Positions 23,926 through 31,715 of a stretch of DNA of 64,000 bases are shown here, one piece after another. The notes beneath the pieces were generated by a model. The model was given only the letters and a program-made list of their open reading frames with translations, was not told the DNA's origin and did no database searches. Position 1 is the stretch's first letter, and each line of letters begins with the position of its first letter. The stretch comes from Pseudomonas moraviensis (lineage in GTDB: Bacteria > Pseudomonadota > Gammaproteobacteria > Pseudomonadales > Pseudomonadaceae): contig NZ_LT629788.1 of the NCBI RefSeq assembly GCF_900105805.1, forward strand, positions 2,418,001 through 2,482,000. Direction: 5' to 3'. Position numbers and translations under genes: made by a program.

Positions 23926-24690
23926 TCAGCCTGCGGTTACCGTCATGCCGCCATCGGCCATGACCACCGAGCCGACCATGAAACTGGCGCGGTCGGAAGC
24001 GAGAAAGGTCACGATCTCGGCGATTTCTTCCGGCTGCGCCGCCCGACCGATCGGTGCCGCTTCACCGTGTTGCGCAAGGAATCCCGGGCCGTCCTCGACC
24101 ACATCATTGAGGATATTGGTCACCACATCGCCGACGCCGATGGCATTGACGCGAATGCCATGCTCGATGACTTCCAGCGCCAGCGTGCGGGTCAGTTGTG
24201 CCAGCGCACCTTTGGAGGCGGTGTAGGCGGCAATCGTCGGGAACGCGAAGTACGAGGCATAGGAAGCGATATTGACGATCGCGCCGGACTTGTTCGGGAT
24301 CATCGCCTTGACCGCTTCGCGGCAGTGCAGGAAGGCCGCCGTGGTATTCACTGCCTGGATTTTTTCCCAATCGTCGCGACTCATGTCGATCACCGCTTTG
24401 TTGATAATGATCCCGGCGTTGTTGACCAGAATATCCAGGCGACCGAACTTCTCGACGGCAAGGCCTACTGCGCGTTCGGCGGCGCCGTCCTCGGTGATGT
24501 CCGCCACCAGCGGCAGCAGATCGGGACGAGCCAGCTCTTCAACAGCCGGGTTGAGATCTTCGGCAATTACCTTGGCGCCGCGAGCGTGCAGCATCAGCGC
24601 AATCGCCTTGCCGATGCCACTGGCAGCGCCAGTGACCAGGGCAACTTTACCGGCGACTTCTTGTGGCAGGGTGTGATTGAAATCAGTCAT
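23926..24690 (-). CDS. SDR-family oxidoreductase
   Basis: A 254-residue classical SDR. The cofactor site is TGAASGIGKA, followed by NNAG (ILVNNAGIII), the catalytic serine in IVNIASYAS, and Y-x-x-x-K in AAYTASKGAL. The C-terminal GSVVMADGGMTVTAG closes the fold. The ATG at 24690 is chosen because GAGGAG lies about 9 nt upstream; the reading frame stays open far upstream without homology. It is divergent from an AraC regulator across 183 bp, which probably controls it. Confidence 0.9.
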   Translation of the reverse strand: MTDFNHTLPQEVAGKVALVTGAASGIGKAIALMLHARGAKVIAEDLNPAVEELARPDLLPLVADITEDGAAERAVGLAVEKFGRLDILVNNAGIIINKAVIDMSRDDWEKIQAVNTTAAFLHCREAVKAMIPNKSGAIVNIASYASYFAFPTIAAYTASKGALAQLTRTLALEVIEHGIRVNAIGVGDVVTNILNDVVEDGPGFLAQHGEAAPIGRAAQPEEIAEIVTFLASDRASFMVGSVVMADGGMTVTAG

Positions 24691-24873
24691 GGTTTTAACT
24701 CCTCGATAGCGAATCGGTGTTGCGCCTGATGGCGCGGTCGTAAACACGGCTTTACTGTCGCGCACTGTCCGCCGCCGGGCTTTCGGGCGATTGCCGGGAC
24801 TGTCGGAGTTTTGCGCTGGAGTTTCTCGTTCGCCCGCCCTAACCTTCGAAATCATCCGCAGCCGAAGCTTTTG

Positions 24874-25830
24874 ATGGAGCGTCCTGTGCCCTCTGCCAGC
24901 CCCGCTACACCGACAATCAGCCAGCCCGCGCGCATCGCCGCCGAGGCCATGCCAGAGCATTTGCCCGGTGTTGCGGAAACCACCACGCCGCGACCGCAGA
25001 TCAAGGATGCAGTGGTGCAACTGTTCCGCCATCAGACCCTGCTCGAACCGATTCGCGTGCCATGCGTGGCCGAACCGCTGCTGGTGCTGGTATTGGCCGG
25101 CACCGCGCGGGTCGAGGAACGTTCGTTGGGTGGCGAATGGCAGGCGAGCCAGGTCACGGCCGGCGATTTCTTCCTGACCAACACCCGCGAACCCTACGAA
25201 ATGCGCTGGCAGACCGAAGGCTGTGAGGTTTTCGAAGTCATGCACCTGTACCTCGGTCTGGGCCTGATCGAACAAGCGGCGCGGGAAGCGTTCGGCGAAC
25301 AGGCCGGTACAGTGACGTTCATCGACGTGTCCGGTGCGCGTGACGAGCAGGTCAGCTTCATCCTTGAACAACTGCGCATCGAACTGACCGAGCAACGCCA
25401 GCCCAGCGCACTGCTGGTGCACAGCCTGGCCCAGGCATTGGCGATCCATCTGCTGCGTCGTTATCTCGACCCGAACAGCAACCCGCGTCGCGACAATGCC
25501 CTGCCCGCCTACAAACTGCGCCGGGTGCTTGAAGCGATGAATGCGAATCTGACGGAAGATTTCAGCCTCGGTCATCTGGCGGCCATCGCCGAGCTGAGCG
25601 ACTACCACTTCAGCCGCACCTTCAAGCGCGCCACCGGCTTGTCGCCCTCGCAATACTTCATCCGCCTGCGCATGAGCCGCGCGCGTCATCTGTTACTGGA
25701 GACCGCGCGCAGCGTGATCGACATCGGCCTGGAGGTTGGCTATTCCAGTCCCAGCCATTTTTCCCAGGTGTTCCGCCGTGAAGTCGGGGTCACCCCGAGT
25801 GCCTACCGCGATGCGCCACGCGGGGCCTGA
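24874..25830 (+). CDS. AraC-family regulator with AraC_N-like cupin domain
   Basis: A 318-residue regulator, Pro/Ala-rich over the first 40 residues, then a cupin ligand domain (LLVLVLAGTARVEERSLGGE) and an AraC DNA-binding domain (FSLGHLAAIAELSDYHFSRTFKRATG, then VIDIGLEVGYSSPSHFSQVFRREVG). The ATG at 24874 has only a weak RBS. A GTG at 24886 is preceded by GGAG at 6 nt and could be the true start. It sits between two SDR genes, divergent from one and 127 bp upstream of the other, so it may regulate both. Confidence 0.87.
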   Translation: MERPVPSASPATPTISQPARIAAEAMPEHLPGVAETTTPRPQIKDAVVQLFRHQTLLEPIRVPCVAEPLLVLVLAGTARVEERSLGGEWQASQVTAGDFFLTNTREPYEMRWQTEGCEVFEVMHLYLGLGLIEQAAREAFGEQAGTVTFIDVSGARDEQVSFILEQLRIELTEQRQPSALLVHSLAQALAIHLLRRYLDPNSNPRRDNALPAYKLRRVLEAMNANLTEDFSLGHLAAIAELSDYHFSRTFKRATGLSPSQYFIRLRMSRARHLLLETARSVIDIGLEVGYSSPSHFSQVFRREVGVTPSAYRDAPRGA

Positions 25831-25957
25831 AAACCTGTCGAAAAGCGATGCAGCAGAATTGGGCAAATCCCGTGGAGGAATCGATTAATAGCCTGTGAGC
25901 CGCCGCGCTTAACCTTCTTCCAAGCCCACTCCCGGGCACCGCGAAGAGGAAGACATC

Positions 25958-26695
25958 ATGCTGAACATTCAAGACAAAGTGATCGTGATTACCGGCGCCA
26001 GCAGCGGCATCGGCGAAGCCACCGCACGCCTGCTCGCCAGCCGTGGCGCCAAAGTGGTATTGGGCGCGCGGCGCACCGAGCGTCTGGCGCTGATCGCCGA
26101 GGAAATCAACGGCACCGGTGGCCACGCGCAGTACCGCGCGCTGGACGTCACCGATCAGCAGGATGTGCAGCGCTTCGTTGATTTCGCCGTGGAGCATTAC
26201 GGCCGCGTCGATGTGCTGGTCAACAACGCTGGGGTCATGCCGTTGTCGCGGCTGGACGCGCTGAAGGTCGATGAGTGGAACCGCATGATCGACGTCAACA
26301 TCCGTGGCGTACTCCACGGCATCGCCGCCAGCCTGCCGTTGATGCAGCGCCAGCGTGCCGGGCAGATCATCAACATCGCCTCGATCGGCGCCTACGCGGT
26401 CAGCCCTACCGCGGCGGTGTACTGCGCGACCAAATACGCGGTACGGGCGATCTCCGAAGGCTTGCGCCAGGAAGTCGGTGGCGATATTCGCGTCACCGTC
26501 ATTGCACCGGGCGTGACCGAATCGGAACTGGCCGACAGCATCTCCGACGAAGGCGGCCGCGCCGAGATGAAGTCCTTCCGCAAGATCGCCATCCCCGCCG
26601 AAGCCATCGCCCGCGCGATTGCCTACGCCGTAGAACAACCGGCAGATGTCGACGTCAGCGAACTGATCGTGCGCCCAACGGCGAGCCCTTACTGA
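25958..26695 (+). CDS. SDR-family oxidoreductase
   Basis: A 245-residue classical SDR with TGASSGIGEA, NNAG (VLVNNAGVMP), the catalytic serine in INIASIGAYA and Y-x-x-x-K in VYCATKYAV. The C-terminal VSELIVRPTASPY is characteristic of the YdfG-like/serine 3-dehydrogenase subgroup, which reduces varied carbonyls with NADPH. An RBS (AGAGGAAG) lies 9 nt before the ATG. It is downstream of the AraC gene on the same strand and followed by a REPIN. Confidence 0.9.
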   Translation: MLNIQDKVIVITGASSGIGEATARLLASRGAKVVLGARRTERLALIAEEINGTGGHAQYRALDVTDQQDVQRFVDFAVEHYGRVDVLVNNAGVMPLSRLDALKVDEWNRMIDVNIRGVLHGIAASLPLMQRQRAGQIINIASIGAYAVSPTAAVYCATKYAVRAISEGLRQEVGGDIRVTVIAPGVTESELADSISDEGGRAEMKSFRKIAIPAEAIARAIAYAVEQPADVDVSELIVRPTASPY

Positions 26696-26727
26696 GGCTA
26701 CATTCCTCCTGAAAAAACCCAATCAAC

Positions 26728-26818
26728 TGTAGGAGTGAGCCTGCTCGCGATCGCGTCACGCCAGTCAATGAAGATGTTGACTGGCCTAACGCGATCGCGA
26801 GCAGGCTCACTCCTACAA
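26728..26818. repeat. REPIN (inverted pair of REP elements)
   Basis: Two inverted copies of TGTAGGAGTGAGCCTGCTCG around a 35-bp centre. The centre contains CCAGTCAATGAAGATGTTGA, also found between the REP pair at 19927-20018. Thus the spacer as well as the REP ends is shared. Confidence 0.93.
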
Positions 26819-26859
26819 GGGAACTCTGCCAGCCTGAAGATTCAGTGACATTATCGAAC

Positions 26860-27555
26860 CTACCGCGCCCCCGGCCCGATCAACATGCTTTCGATCTCGG
26901 CGCCGGGCATCATTTGCTGCAAACCTTCGATCAGCCTGTCGCCGGCCTCGGTCAGCGCTTCCAGCGGCATGGCCGGCAGGCTTTCGAGGATGAACCACAT
27001 GTGCTGGGCCTGGGCGTCAAGGCGGGTTCGCACACCCTGGCGCCAGTTCCAGCGCCGGCAGGTCACGCCCTGGTCATCGCGCCAGACCACTTCCCCAGCG
27101 TCCGGGAACTCATGCGCGGGCTGGCCTTCCTTCATCGTATCGAATGGTTCGCTGCCATCGGCCACGACCAGGCGCGGTGAGCCGACGTAGGCTTGAGCAT
27201 TTTCGCCGCCTACTGGAATCGCATATTCGAGGCTGATGGCGTTGTACAGGTCGACCACCGGATCGATGCTCGGCAAGTTGCCGTCGCGCAATACGCGTTT
27301 GCGCAGTGCTTCGGCCGAGCAAGGCGTACGCTGCGGCTTGGCGCCGAACTGGCGGAACACGTCGGCCCAGGCCTGCAAATGCGCAGGTGCCCACTGCGGG
27401 CCACCCGCGGCGACGGCCTGGCAGGCTCTGGCCAGCGCAACACCTGCCACCTCAGCGTCAAGAATCGGTGCGGCTTGCACGACAATACTCAGCGCTCTGA
27501 ATCCCGGCGCGAGTTGCGCCACAGCCGGATCGATTGACGGCACGACAGACAGCAT
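26860..27555 (-). CDS. B3/B4 tRNA-binding-domain protein
   Basis: A 231-residue protein made essentially of a B3/B4 domain, the module that forms the editing site in the beta subunit of phenylalanyl-tRNA synthetase. Family features include the region LRDGNLPSIDPVVDLYNAIS, then YAIPVGG. Stand-alone B3/B4 proteins are common but their function is not established; editing of mischarged tRNA or binding of an amino acid is suggested by homology. It is divergent from an XRE-cupin regulator with only 46 bp between starts, so the two are probably co-regulated. Confidence 0.85.
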   Translation of the reverse strand: MLSVVPSIDPAVAQLAPGFRALSIVVQAAPILDAEVAGVALARACQAVAAGGPQWAPAHLQAWADVFRQFGAKPQRTPCSAEALRKRVLRDGNLPSIDPVVDLYNAISLEYAIPVGGENAQAYVGSPRLVVADGSEPFDTMKEGQPAHEFPDAGEVVWRDDQGVTCRRWNWRQGVRTRLDAQAQHMWFILESLPAMPLEALTEAGDRLIEGLQQMMPGAEIESMLIGPGAR

Positions 27556-27601
27556 CCCAGAATCCCCCTCAAACCCGAATTTCCAACGATGCTAGCTATC
27601 A

Positions 27602-28228
27602 ATGACCAAGAAAGTCAATATACCGACCGAGGCCGGCGCCGACGTCCAGACCGTCAGCGCAGCGGTTTCCCGCACGCTCAAACAGGCACGCAAACAGCAG
27701 AGCATCACGCTCGACGAACTGTCCCGACGCTCGGGCGTGAGCAAAGGCATGGTGGTCGAAATCGAGAAAGGCTCGGCCAACCCGAGCATCGCGACCTTAT
27801 GCAAGATCGCCGCGGCGCTGGGCTTGTCCGTGGCGGACTTCGTCAATGTCGCCGCGACCCCGGCGGCGCACCTGATCGCCAGTCAGGACATCCCTACGCT
27901 GTGGAGCGGCGAGCTGGGCGGTTCGGCACGATTGCTGGCCGGCACCAGCGGCCCGAACATGCTCGAGTTGTGGCGCTGGGAGTTGTTTCCCGGTGAGTCG
28001 TTTGCTTCATCTGGGCACCCGAGCGGCACCACCGAGTTGTTTCACGTCGAGAAAGGCACGTTGCATTTGACGGTTGGCGATGCCGAGCTGATTGTCGGGC
28101 CTGGGTGTTCGGCGGTAGCGCGTACGGATGTGGCGCATGGATATGCCAACCATGGCCGGTCGAAACTGGTCTTCACCATGTCGGTGACTGAACTGCATCA
28201 GGGTGCGCGGGAGAGCCTCTCACTCTAA
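27602..28228 (+). CDS. XRE-family regulator with C-terminal cupin
   Basis: A 208-residue regulator. Residues about 20-80 are an XRE helix-turn-helix (ITLDELSRRSGVSKGMVVEIEKG). Residues 110-195 form a cupin (TTELFHVEKGTLHLTVGD, VARTDVAHGYANHG). This PuuR-like architecture usually senses small metabolites such as amino acids or amines. The divergent B3/B4 gene is the obvious candidate target (inference). It begins at the ATG at 27602. Confidence 0.9.
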   Translation: MTKKVNIPTEAGADVQTVSAAVSRTLKQARKQQSITLDELSRRSGVSKGMVVEIEKGSANPSIATLCKIAAALGLSVADFVNVAATPAAHLIASQDIPTLWSGELGGSARLLAGTSGPNMLELWRWELFPGESFASSGHPSGTTELFHVEKGTLHLTVGDAELIVGPGCSAVARTDVAHGYANHGRSKLVFTMSVTELHQGARESLSL

Positions 28229-28262
28229 TTCCAGAGTGGGAGGCATCGATCAAATCGCTCGA

Positions 28263-28463
28263 TCAGCGTGATGGCGGATGCTCGGTCGAAACCGAGTTGG
28301 CCGCATCCACATCCGACATGTCTTCCTCAACCGGCGCTTCATCGTCCGGCGGCAAGGGCACCTCGGAATTTTCCCGCTTGGGATCATGCCCCGTTTCGTT
28401 GTCGGTGGTGCGCGTCACGGCTTGTTGCGACTGGTTGCCCGGTGCGTTTTCGTCAATGTCCAT
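28263..28463 (-). CDS. Small acidic disordered protein
   Basis: A 66-residue protein rich in Asp, Glu, Pro, Ser and Gln with no hydrophobic core, probably disordered. GGAG lies 6 nt before the ATG. No family is recognised. Its composition resembles the 75-residue protein at 17620-17847, but no alignable motif is obvious. It is convergent with the XRE-cupin gene, with 34 bp between the stops. Confidence 0.65.
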   Translation of the reverse strand: MDIDENAPGNQSQQAVTRTTDNETGHDPKRENSEVPLPPDDEAPVEEDMSDVDAANSVSTEHPPSR

Positions 28464-28572
28464 GTCGGTCTCCGATGTGATTCAGCGATAGGTACCTGAA
28501 CGTGTGAAATGCCAGCGCATGACAAGTGCCCGACAATGGACGAACGGTGGCTGGCCTGGCGGTCATAAACGC

Positions 28573-28601
28573 AAAAAGCCTGCTTTCAAAGCAGGCTTTT
28601 T
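28573..28601 (-). terminator. Terminator of ycaC copy 2
   Basis: A nearly perfect palindrome, AAAAAGCCTGCTTT and its complement around a single C, lies 13 bp beyond the stop of ycaC copy 2. It is identical in core to the one after copy 3. Confidence 0.85.
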
Positions 28602-28614
28602 AGTTAGCGATGAC

Positions 28615-29244
28615 TCACTTCTGCTGCGTCAGCGCCGAGTAGCTGTTCATCAGGTTGCGGTAGTTGGGGATGCGGTGCGACAGCAGATTACCCAGGCCTT
28701 CAATGTCGTTGCGCCAGTCGCGGTGCAGCTCACAGGCCACCGAGAACCAGTTCATCATCTGCGCGCCAGCCTGAGTCATGCGGCTCCACGCAGCTTGCTG
28801 AACAGTGGTGTTGAAGGTGCCGGACGCGTCAGTCACCACAAACACATCAAAACCTTCCGCCAGCGCCGACAGGGTCGGGAACGCTACGCACACATCCGTG
28901 ACCACACCGGCAATGATGATCTGCTTGCGCCCGGTGGCTTTGATCGCCTTGACGAAGTCTTCGTTGTCCCAGGCATTGATCTGACCAGGGCGAGCGATGT
29001 ACGGCGCATCCGGGAACATCTCTTTCAGTTCCGGTACCAGCGGGCCGTTCGGGCCTTGTTCGAAGCTGGTGGTGAGGATCGTCGGCAGGTCGAAGAACTT
29101 GGCCAGATCCGCCAGCGCCAGCACGTTGTTCTTGAACTCGTTCGGCGAGAAATCCTGCACCAGCGAGATCAGACCGGTCTGGTGGTCAACCAGCAGCACG
29201 ATAGCGTCGTCTTTGTTCAGGCGGTTGTAGGTTGGAGTGGTCAT
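28615..29244 (-). CDS. ycaC: YcaC-type cysteine hydrolase, copy 2 of 3
   Basis: A 209-residue protein that differs from copy 1 by a single residue, His instead of Gln in LLSHRIPNY near the C-terminus. All putative active-site residues (D20, R85, C119) are kept. The gene ends in TGA rather than TAA and shares its downstream flank (TTTTTAGTTAGCGATGACTC) with copy 3, so copies 2 and 3 are the most recent pair. It lies between the acidic-protein gene and an 84-residue hypothetical gene. It looks intact and expressible. Confidence 0.92.
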   Translation of the reverse strand: MTTPTYNRLNKDDAIVLLVDHQTGLISLVQDFSPNEFKNNVLALADLAKFFDLPTILTTSFEQGPNGPLVPELKEMFPDAPYIARPGQINAWDNEDFVKAIKATGRKQIIIAGVVTDVCVAFPTLSALAEGFDVFVVTDASGTFNTTVQQAAWSRMTQAGAQMMNWFSVACELHRDWRNDIEGLGNLLSHRIPNYRNLMNSYSALTQQK

Positions 29245-29371
29245 GGTGTGCGTCCCTTTTCAAGTTTGAAGTTTTGTTGTTGCGTTCAAGTTGGGTACAG
29301 ATTACTGACGCATAGCAAAGGGATAAATCGGCTGAAAAGCGTTTCACCGTCCACTCAAACCGGACAATGCC
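28615..29371. repeat. Long dispersed repeat, unit 2
   Basis: Second 757-bp copy of the ycaC unit, colinear with units 1 and 3 without indels. The promoter-side edge reads CCACTCAAACCGGACAATGC, like unit 3 and unlike unit 1 (CCACCTGAACAGGACAATCG). Confidence 0.93.
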
Positions 29372-29450
29372 AAAAGTCGACATGCTTGACGGTTAATCCC
29401 CCAGAAGGACGCCATGCTATGCTCCGACAGAGACAACGAGGGGTTAGAAG

Positions 29451-29705
29451 ATGAGCGAATCAGCCACTGACAGCGTCGCGAGCGAAGTTCGCAAGCTCGC
29501 GGAAAAACACAGGGTAGGTACCGAGCGTGACGGAGTGAGTCGCATGGCGGTGACGATAACGCGGCTGGCCGGTGATACCGTTGAACTGGACAGTGTGGAG
29601 CAACTGCTGGTCAACCTGAAGCGAAAGGGTGTCTTGAACAAGGCTGAAATCATGGCCTTGCAAGGACGTTATCTTCAGGAAAAAAGGCATTCAGCAACTG
29701 TATAA
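29451..29705 (+). CDS. Hypothetical 84-residue protein between ycaC copies
   Basis: An 84-residue soluble protein of no recognised family, starting MSESATDSVASEVRKLAEKH. The C-terminal half (VEQLLVNLKRKGVLNKAEIMALQGRYLQE) is predicted helical and resembles a small helix-turn-helix or oligomerisation segment, with no firm assignment. The start is supported by GAGGGG upstream. It is the only gene between ycaC copies 2 and 3 and is oriented against both, so it must have been included in, or lies at the junction of, the duplication. Confidence 0.65.
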   Translation: MSESATDSVASEVRKLAEKHRVGTERDGVSRMAVTITRLAGDTVELDSVEQLLVNLKRKGVLNKAEIMALQGRYLQEKRHSATV

Positions 29706-29739
29706 AACTTACAGAACGCAGCCAATCGAGTGAAAACGC

Positions 29740-29767
29740 AAAAGCCTGCTTTCAAAGCAGGCTTTTT
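29740..29767 (-). terminator. Terminator of ycaC copy 3
   Basis: AAAAGCCTGCTTT palindrome with a T-run, 13 bp beyond the stop of ycaC copy 3. It may also terminate the convergent 84-residue gene. Confidence 0.85.
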
Positions 29768-29780
29768 AGTTAGCGATGAC

Positions 29781-30410
29781 TCACTTCTGCTGCGTCAGCG
29801 CCGAGTAGCTGTTCATCAGGTTGCGGTAGTTGGGAATCCGCTGCGACAGCAGGTTACCCAGACCTTCAATGTCGTTGCGCCAGTCGCGGTGCAGCTCACA
29901 GGCCACCGAGAACCAGTTCATCATTTGTGCGCCGGCTTGAGTCATGCGGCTCCACGCGGCTTGCTGCACGGTGGTGTTGAAGGTGCCGGACGCATCAGTC
30001 ACCACAAACACATCAAAACCTTCCGCCAGTGCCGACAGGGTCGGGAACGCTACGCACACATCCGTGACCACACCGGCAATGATGATCTGCTTGCGCCCGG
30101 TGGCCTTGATCGCCTTGACGAAGTCCTCGTTGTCCCAAGCGTTGATCTGACCAGGGCGAGCGATGTACGGCGCATCCGGGAACATCTCTTTCAGTTCCGG
30201 CACCAGCGGGCCGTTCGGGCCTTGTTCGAAGCTGGTGGTGAGGATCGTCGGCAGGTCGAAGAACTGGGCCAGATCCGCCAGCGCCAGCACGTTGTTCTTG
30301 AACTCGTTCGGCGAGAAATCCTGCACCAGCGAGATCAGACCGGTCTGGTGGTCAACCAGCAGCACGATAGCGTCGTCTTTGTTCAGGCGGTTGTAGGTTG
30401 GAGTGGTCAT
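29781..30410 (-). CDS. ycaC: YcaC-type cysteine hydrolase, copy 3 of 3
   Basis: A 209-residue protein that differs from copy 1 by a single residue, Gln instead of Lys in LADLAQFFDL; the active-site residues are intact. It lies 536 bp from copy 2 in the same direction. The nucleotide sequence has its own silent substitutions relative to copies 1 and 2, so it is not an assembly duplicate. Its promoter side is shared with the others, and the gal gene lies 130 bp upstream in the same direction. Confidence 0.92.
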   Translation of the reverse strand: MTTPTYNRLNKDDAIVLLVDHQTGLISLVQDFSPNEFKNNVLALADLAQFFDLPTILTTSFEQGPNGPLVPELKEMFPDAPYIARPGQINAWDNEDFVKAIKATGRKQIIIAGVVTDVCVAFPTLSALAEGFDVFVVTDASGTFNTTVQQAAWSRMTQAGAQMMNWFSVACELHRDWRNDIEGLGNLLSQRIPNYRNLMNSYSALTQQK

Positions 30411-30537
30411 GGTGTACGTCCCTTTTCAAGTTTGAAGTTTTGTTGTTGCGTTCAAGTTGGGTACAGATTACTGACGCACAGCAAAGGGATAAATCGGCTG
30501 AAAAGCGTTTCACCGTCCACTCAAACCGGACAATCGA
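29781..30537. repeat. Long dispersed repeat, unit 3
   Basis: Third 757-bp copy of the ycaC unit. It ends 3 bp before the stop of the gal gene, so the repeat boundary coincides with a gene end. Confidence 0.93.
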
Positions 30538-30540
30538 GCC

Positions 30541-31467
30541 TTAATCGTAAAAGGGCTCAACCAACGCCCGGCTGCCGACAAAGAAACTGTCCGCCACCAG
30601 GCGCAACGGTTGCAGATCCAGGTCGCTGGCCTTGTCGCCGATCAGTTGCTGGAAGTGGCGGTAGACCGCTGCGTACTCGCCCTCTTCCGATACGCTTTGC
30701 CGGACGCCGTCGATGCTCAGGACGGCACCGCCGTTGTCCAAGCGCAGGACGCCTTCGGCGCAGCGGATTTCGATGCTCCACAGTTCGTCATGACCATGGT
30801 CGAAATCGAACTCGGCGCGCACGTCGAGCCGACGCGCATCGGACATTTTGATCGAGGCGGCAATCGGCGACTGGCAGTTGCTCGGCACGCGCAGTTCGGC
30901 GGCTTCGACGAACAGCGGCAGTGCCAGCAGGTGGGTGATGATCGACAAGGCGTTGATGCCCGGATCGAACACACCCAGGCCGCCCGGTTGCCAGATCCAC
31001 GCCTGACCCGGATGCCACTTGCGTACGTCTTCCTTCCAGTCGATCTGCACGCTTTGCAGGGTGCGGCTGGCGAGCCAGTCACGGGCGGCGGCGATGCCCG
31101 GCGCATAGCGCGAGTGCCAGGCGAACAGAGCGCTGACGCCTTGCCCGGCGACTTGATCGACCAAGGCCATGGCCTCGCCCAATGTCGCACACGGCGGTTT
31201 TTCCACCAGCGCGTGCTTGCCGGCCGCCAATGCCTGTTGCACCAGCGCGAAGCGCCCCTGCGGCGGCGTGCAGAACGCAATCGCATCGACGGTCGGGCCG
31301 TTCTCGAGCAGCTCGCCCAGCGACTGGAAATTTTCCACCCCGGCGCAAGGTTTGCCCTGGGTGGCGACCGCCACCAGCTGGAATGCCGGGTTGGCGAGGA
31401 TGGCGGGGACGTGTTGATCCTGGGCGATCTTGCCGTAGCCCACCAGGCCGAGACGAATCGGTTGCAT
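30541..31467 (-). CDS. gal: D-galactose 1-dehydrogenase (Gfo/Idh/MocA family)
   Basis: A 308-residue NAD(P)-dependent dehydrogenase with the N-terminal motif MQPIRLGLVGYGKIAQDQHV and the EKPP motif (ALVEKPPCATL) carrying the catalytic lysine. From memory the sequence closely resembles the characterised P. fluorescens galactose dehydrogenase, which oxidises D-galactose to the galactonolactone of the De Ley-Doudoroff pathway. The ATG at 31467 has AGGAG 8 nt upstream; an in-frame extension to 31539 lacks support. Other pathway genes are not adjacent. Confidence 0.82.
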   Translation of the reverse strand: MQPIRLGLVGYGKIAQDQHVPAILANPAFQLVAVATQGKPCAGVENFQSLGELLENGPTVDAIAFCTPPQGRFALVQQALAAGKHALVEKPPCATLGEAMALVDQVAGQGVSALFAWHSRYAPGIAAARDWLASRTLQSVQIDWKEDVRKWHPGQAWIWQPGGLGVFDPGINALSIITHLLALPLFVEAAELRVPSNCQSPIAASIKMSDARRLDVRAEFDFDHGHDELWSIEIRCAEGVLRLDNGGAVLSIDGVRQSVSEEGEYAAVYRHFQQLIGDKASDLDLQPLRLVADSFFVGSRALVEPFYD

Positions 31468-31715
31468 TACAGACTCCTGTTGTTGTTTTGGTCTTTGCAG
31501 CGCAGCGGCAAGAGTACGTGTTTCTGCGCTAGCCTCCAATCGTCATACTATTTAAATCGCGCATCATCGCAACGCACACATTGGCGCTTGATTAAACGCA
31601 AGTTGAAACGTTGTACTAGGATAGGATCCAAACCTGCAGATTTTTTCCGGCCAAGGAGCTCTACGCCGGGTGCCGCAGAAACACGCCCCGCCCAATGCCA
31701 CTCACGGATGAAGAC

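Noticed and set aside
24691..25689. Upstream extension of the SDR reading frame at 23926 to a 587-codon ORF
   Set aside because: It runs antisense through the AraC gene. The ATG at 24690 has a proper RBS and begins the SDR homology.
20090..30537. Interpretation of the ycaC repeats as an insertion sequence or composite transposon
   Set aside because: No transposase, terminal inverted repeats or target-site duplications are visible at the repeat edges.
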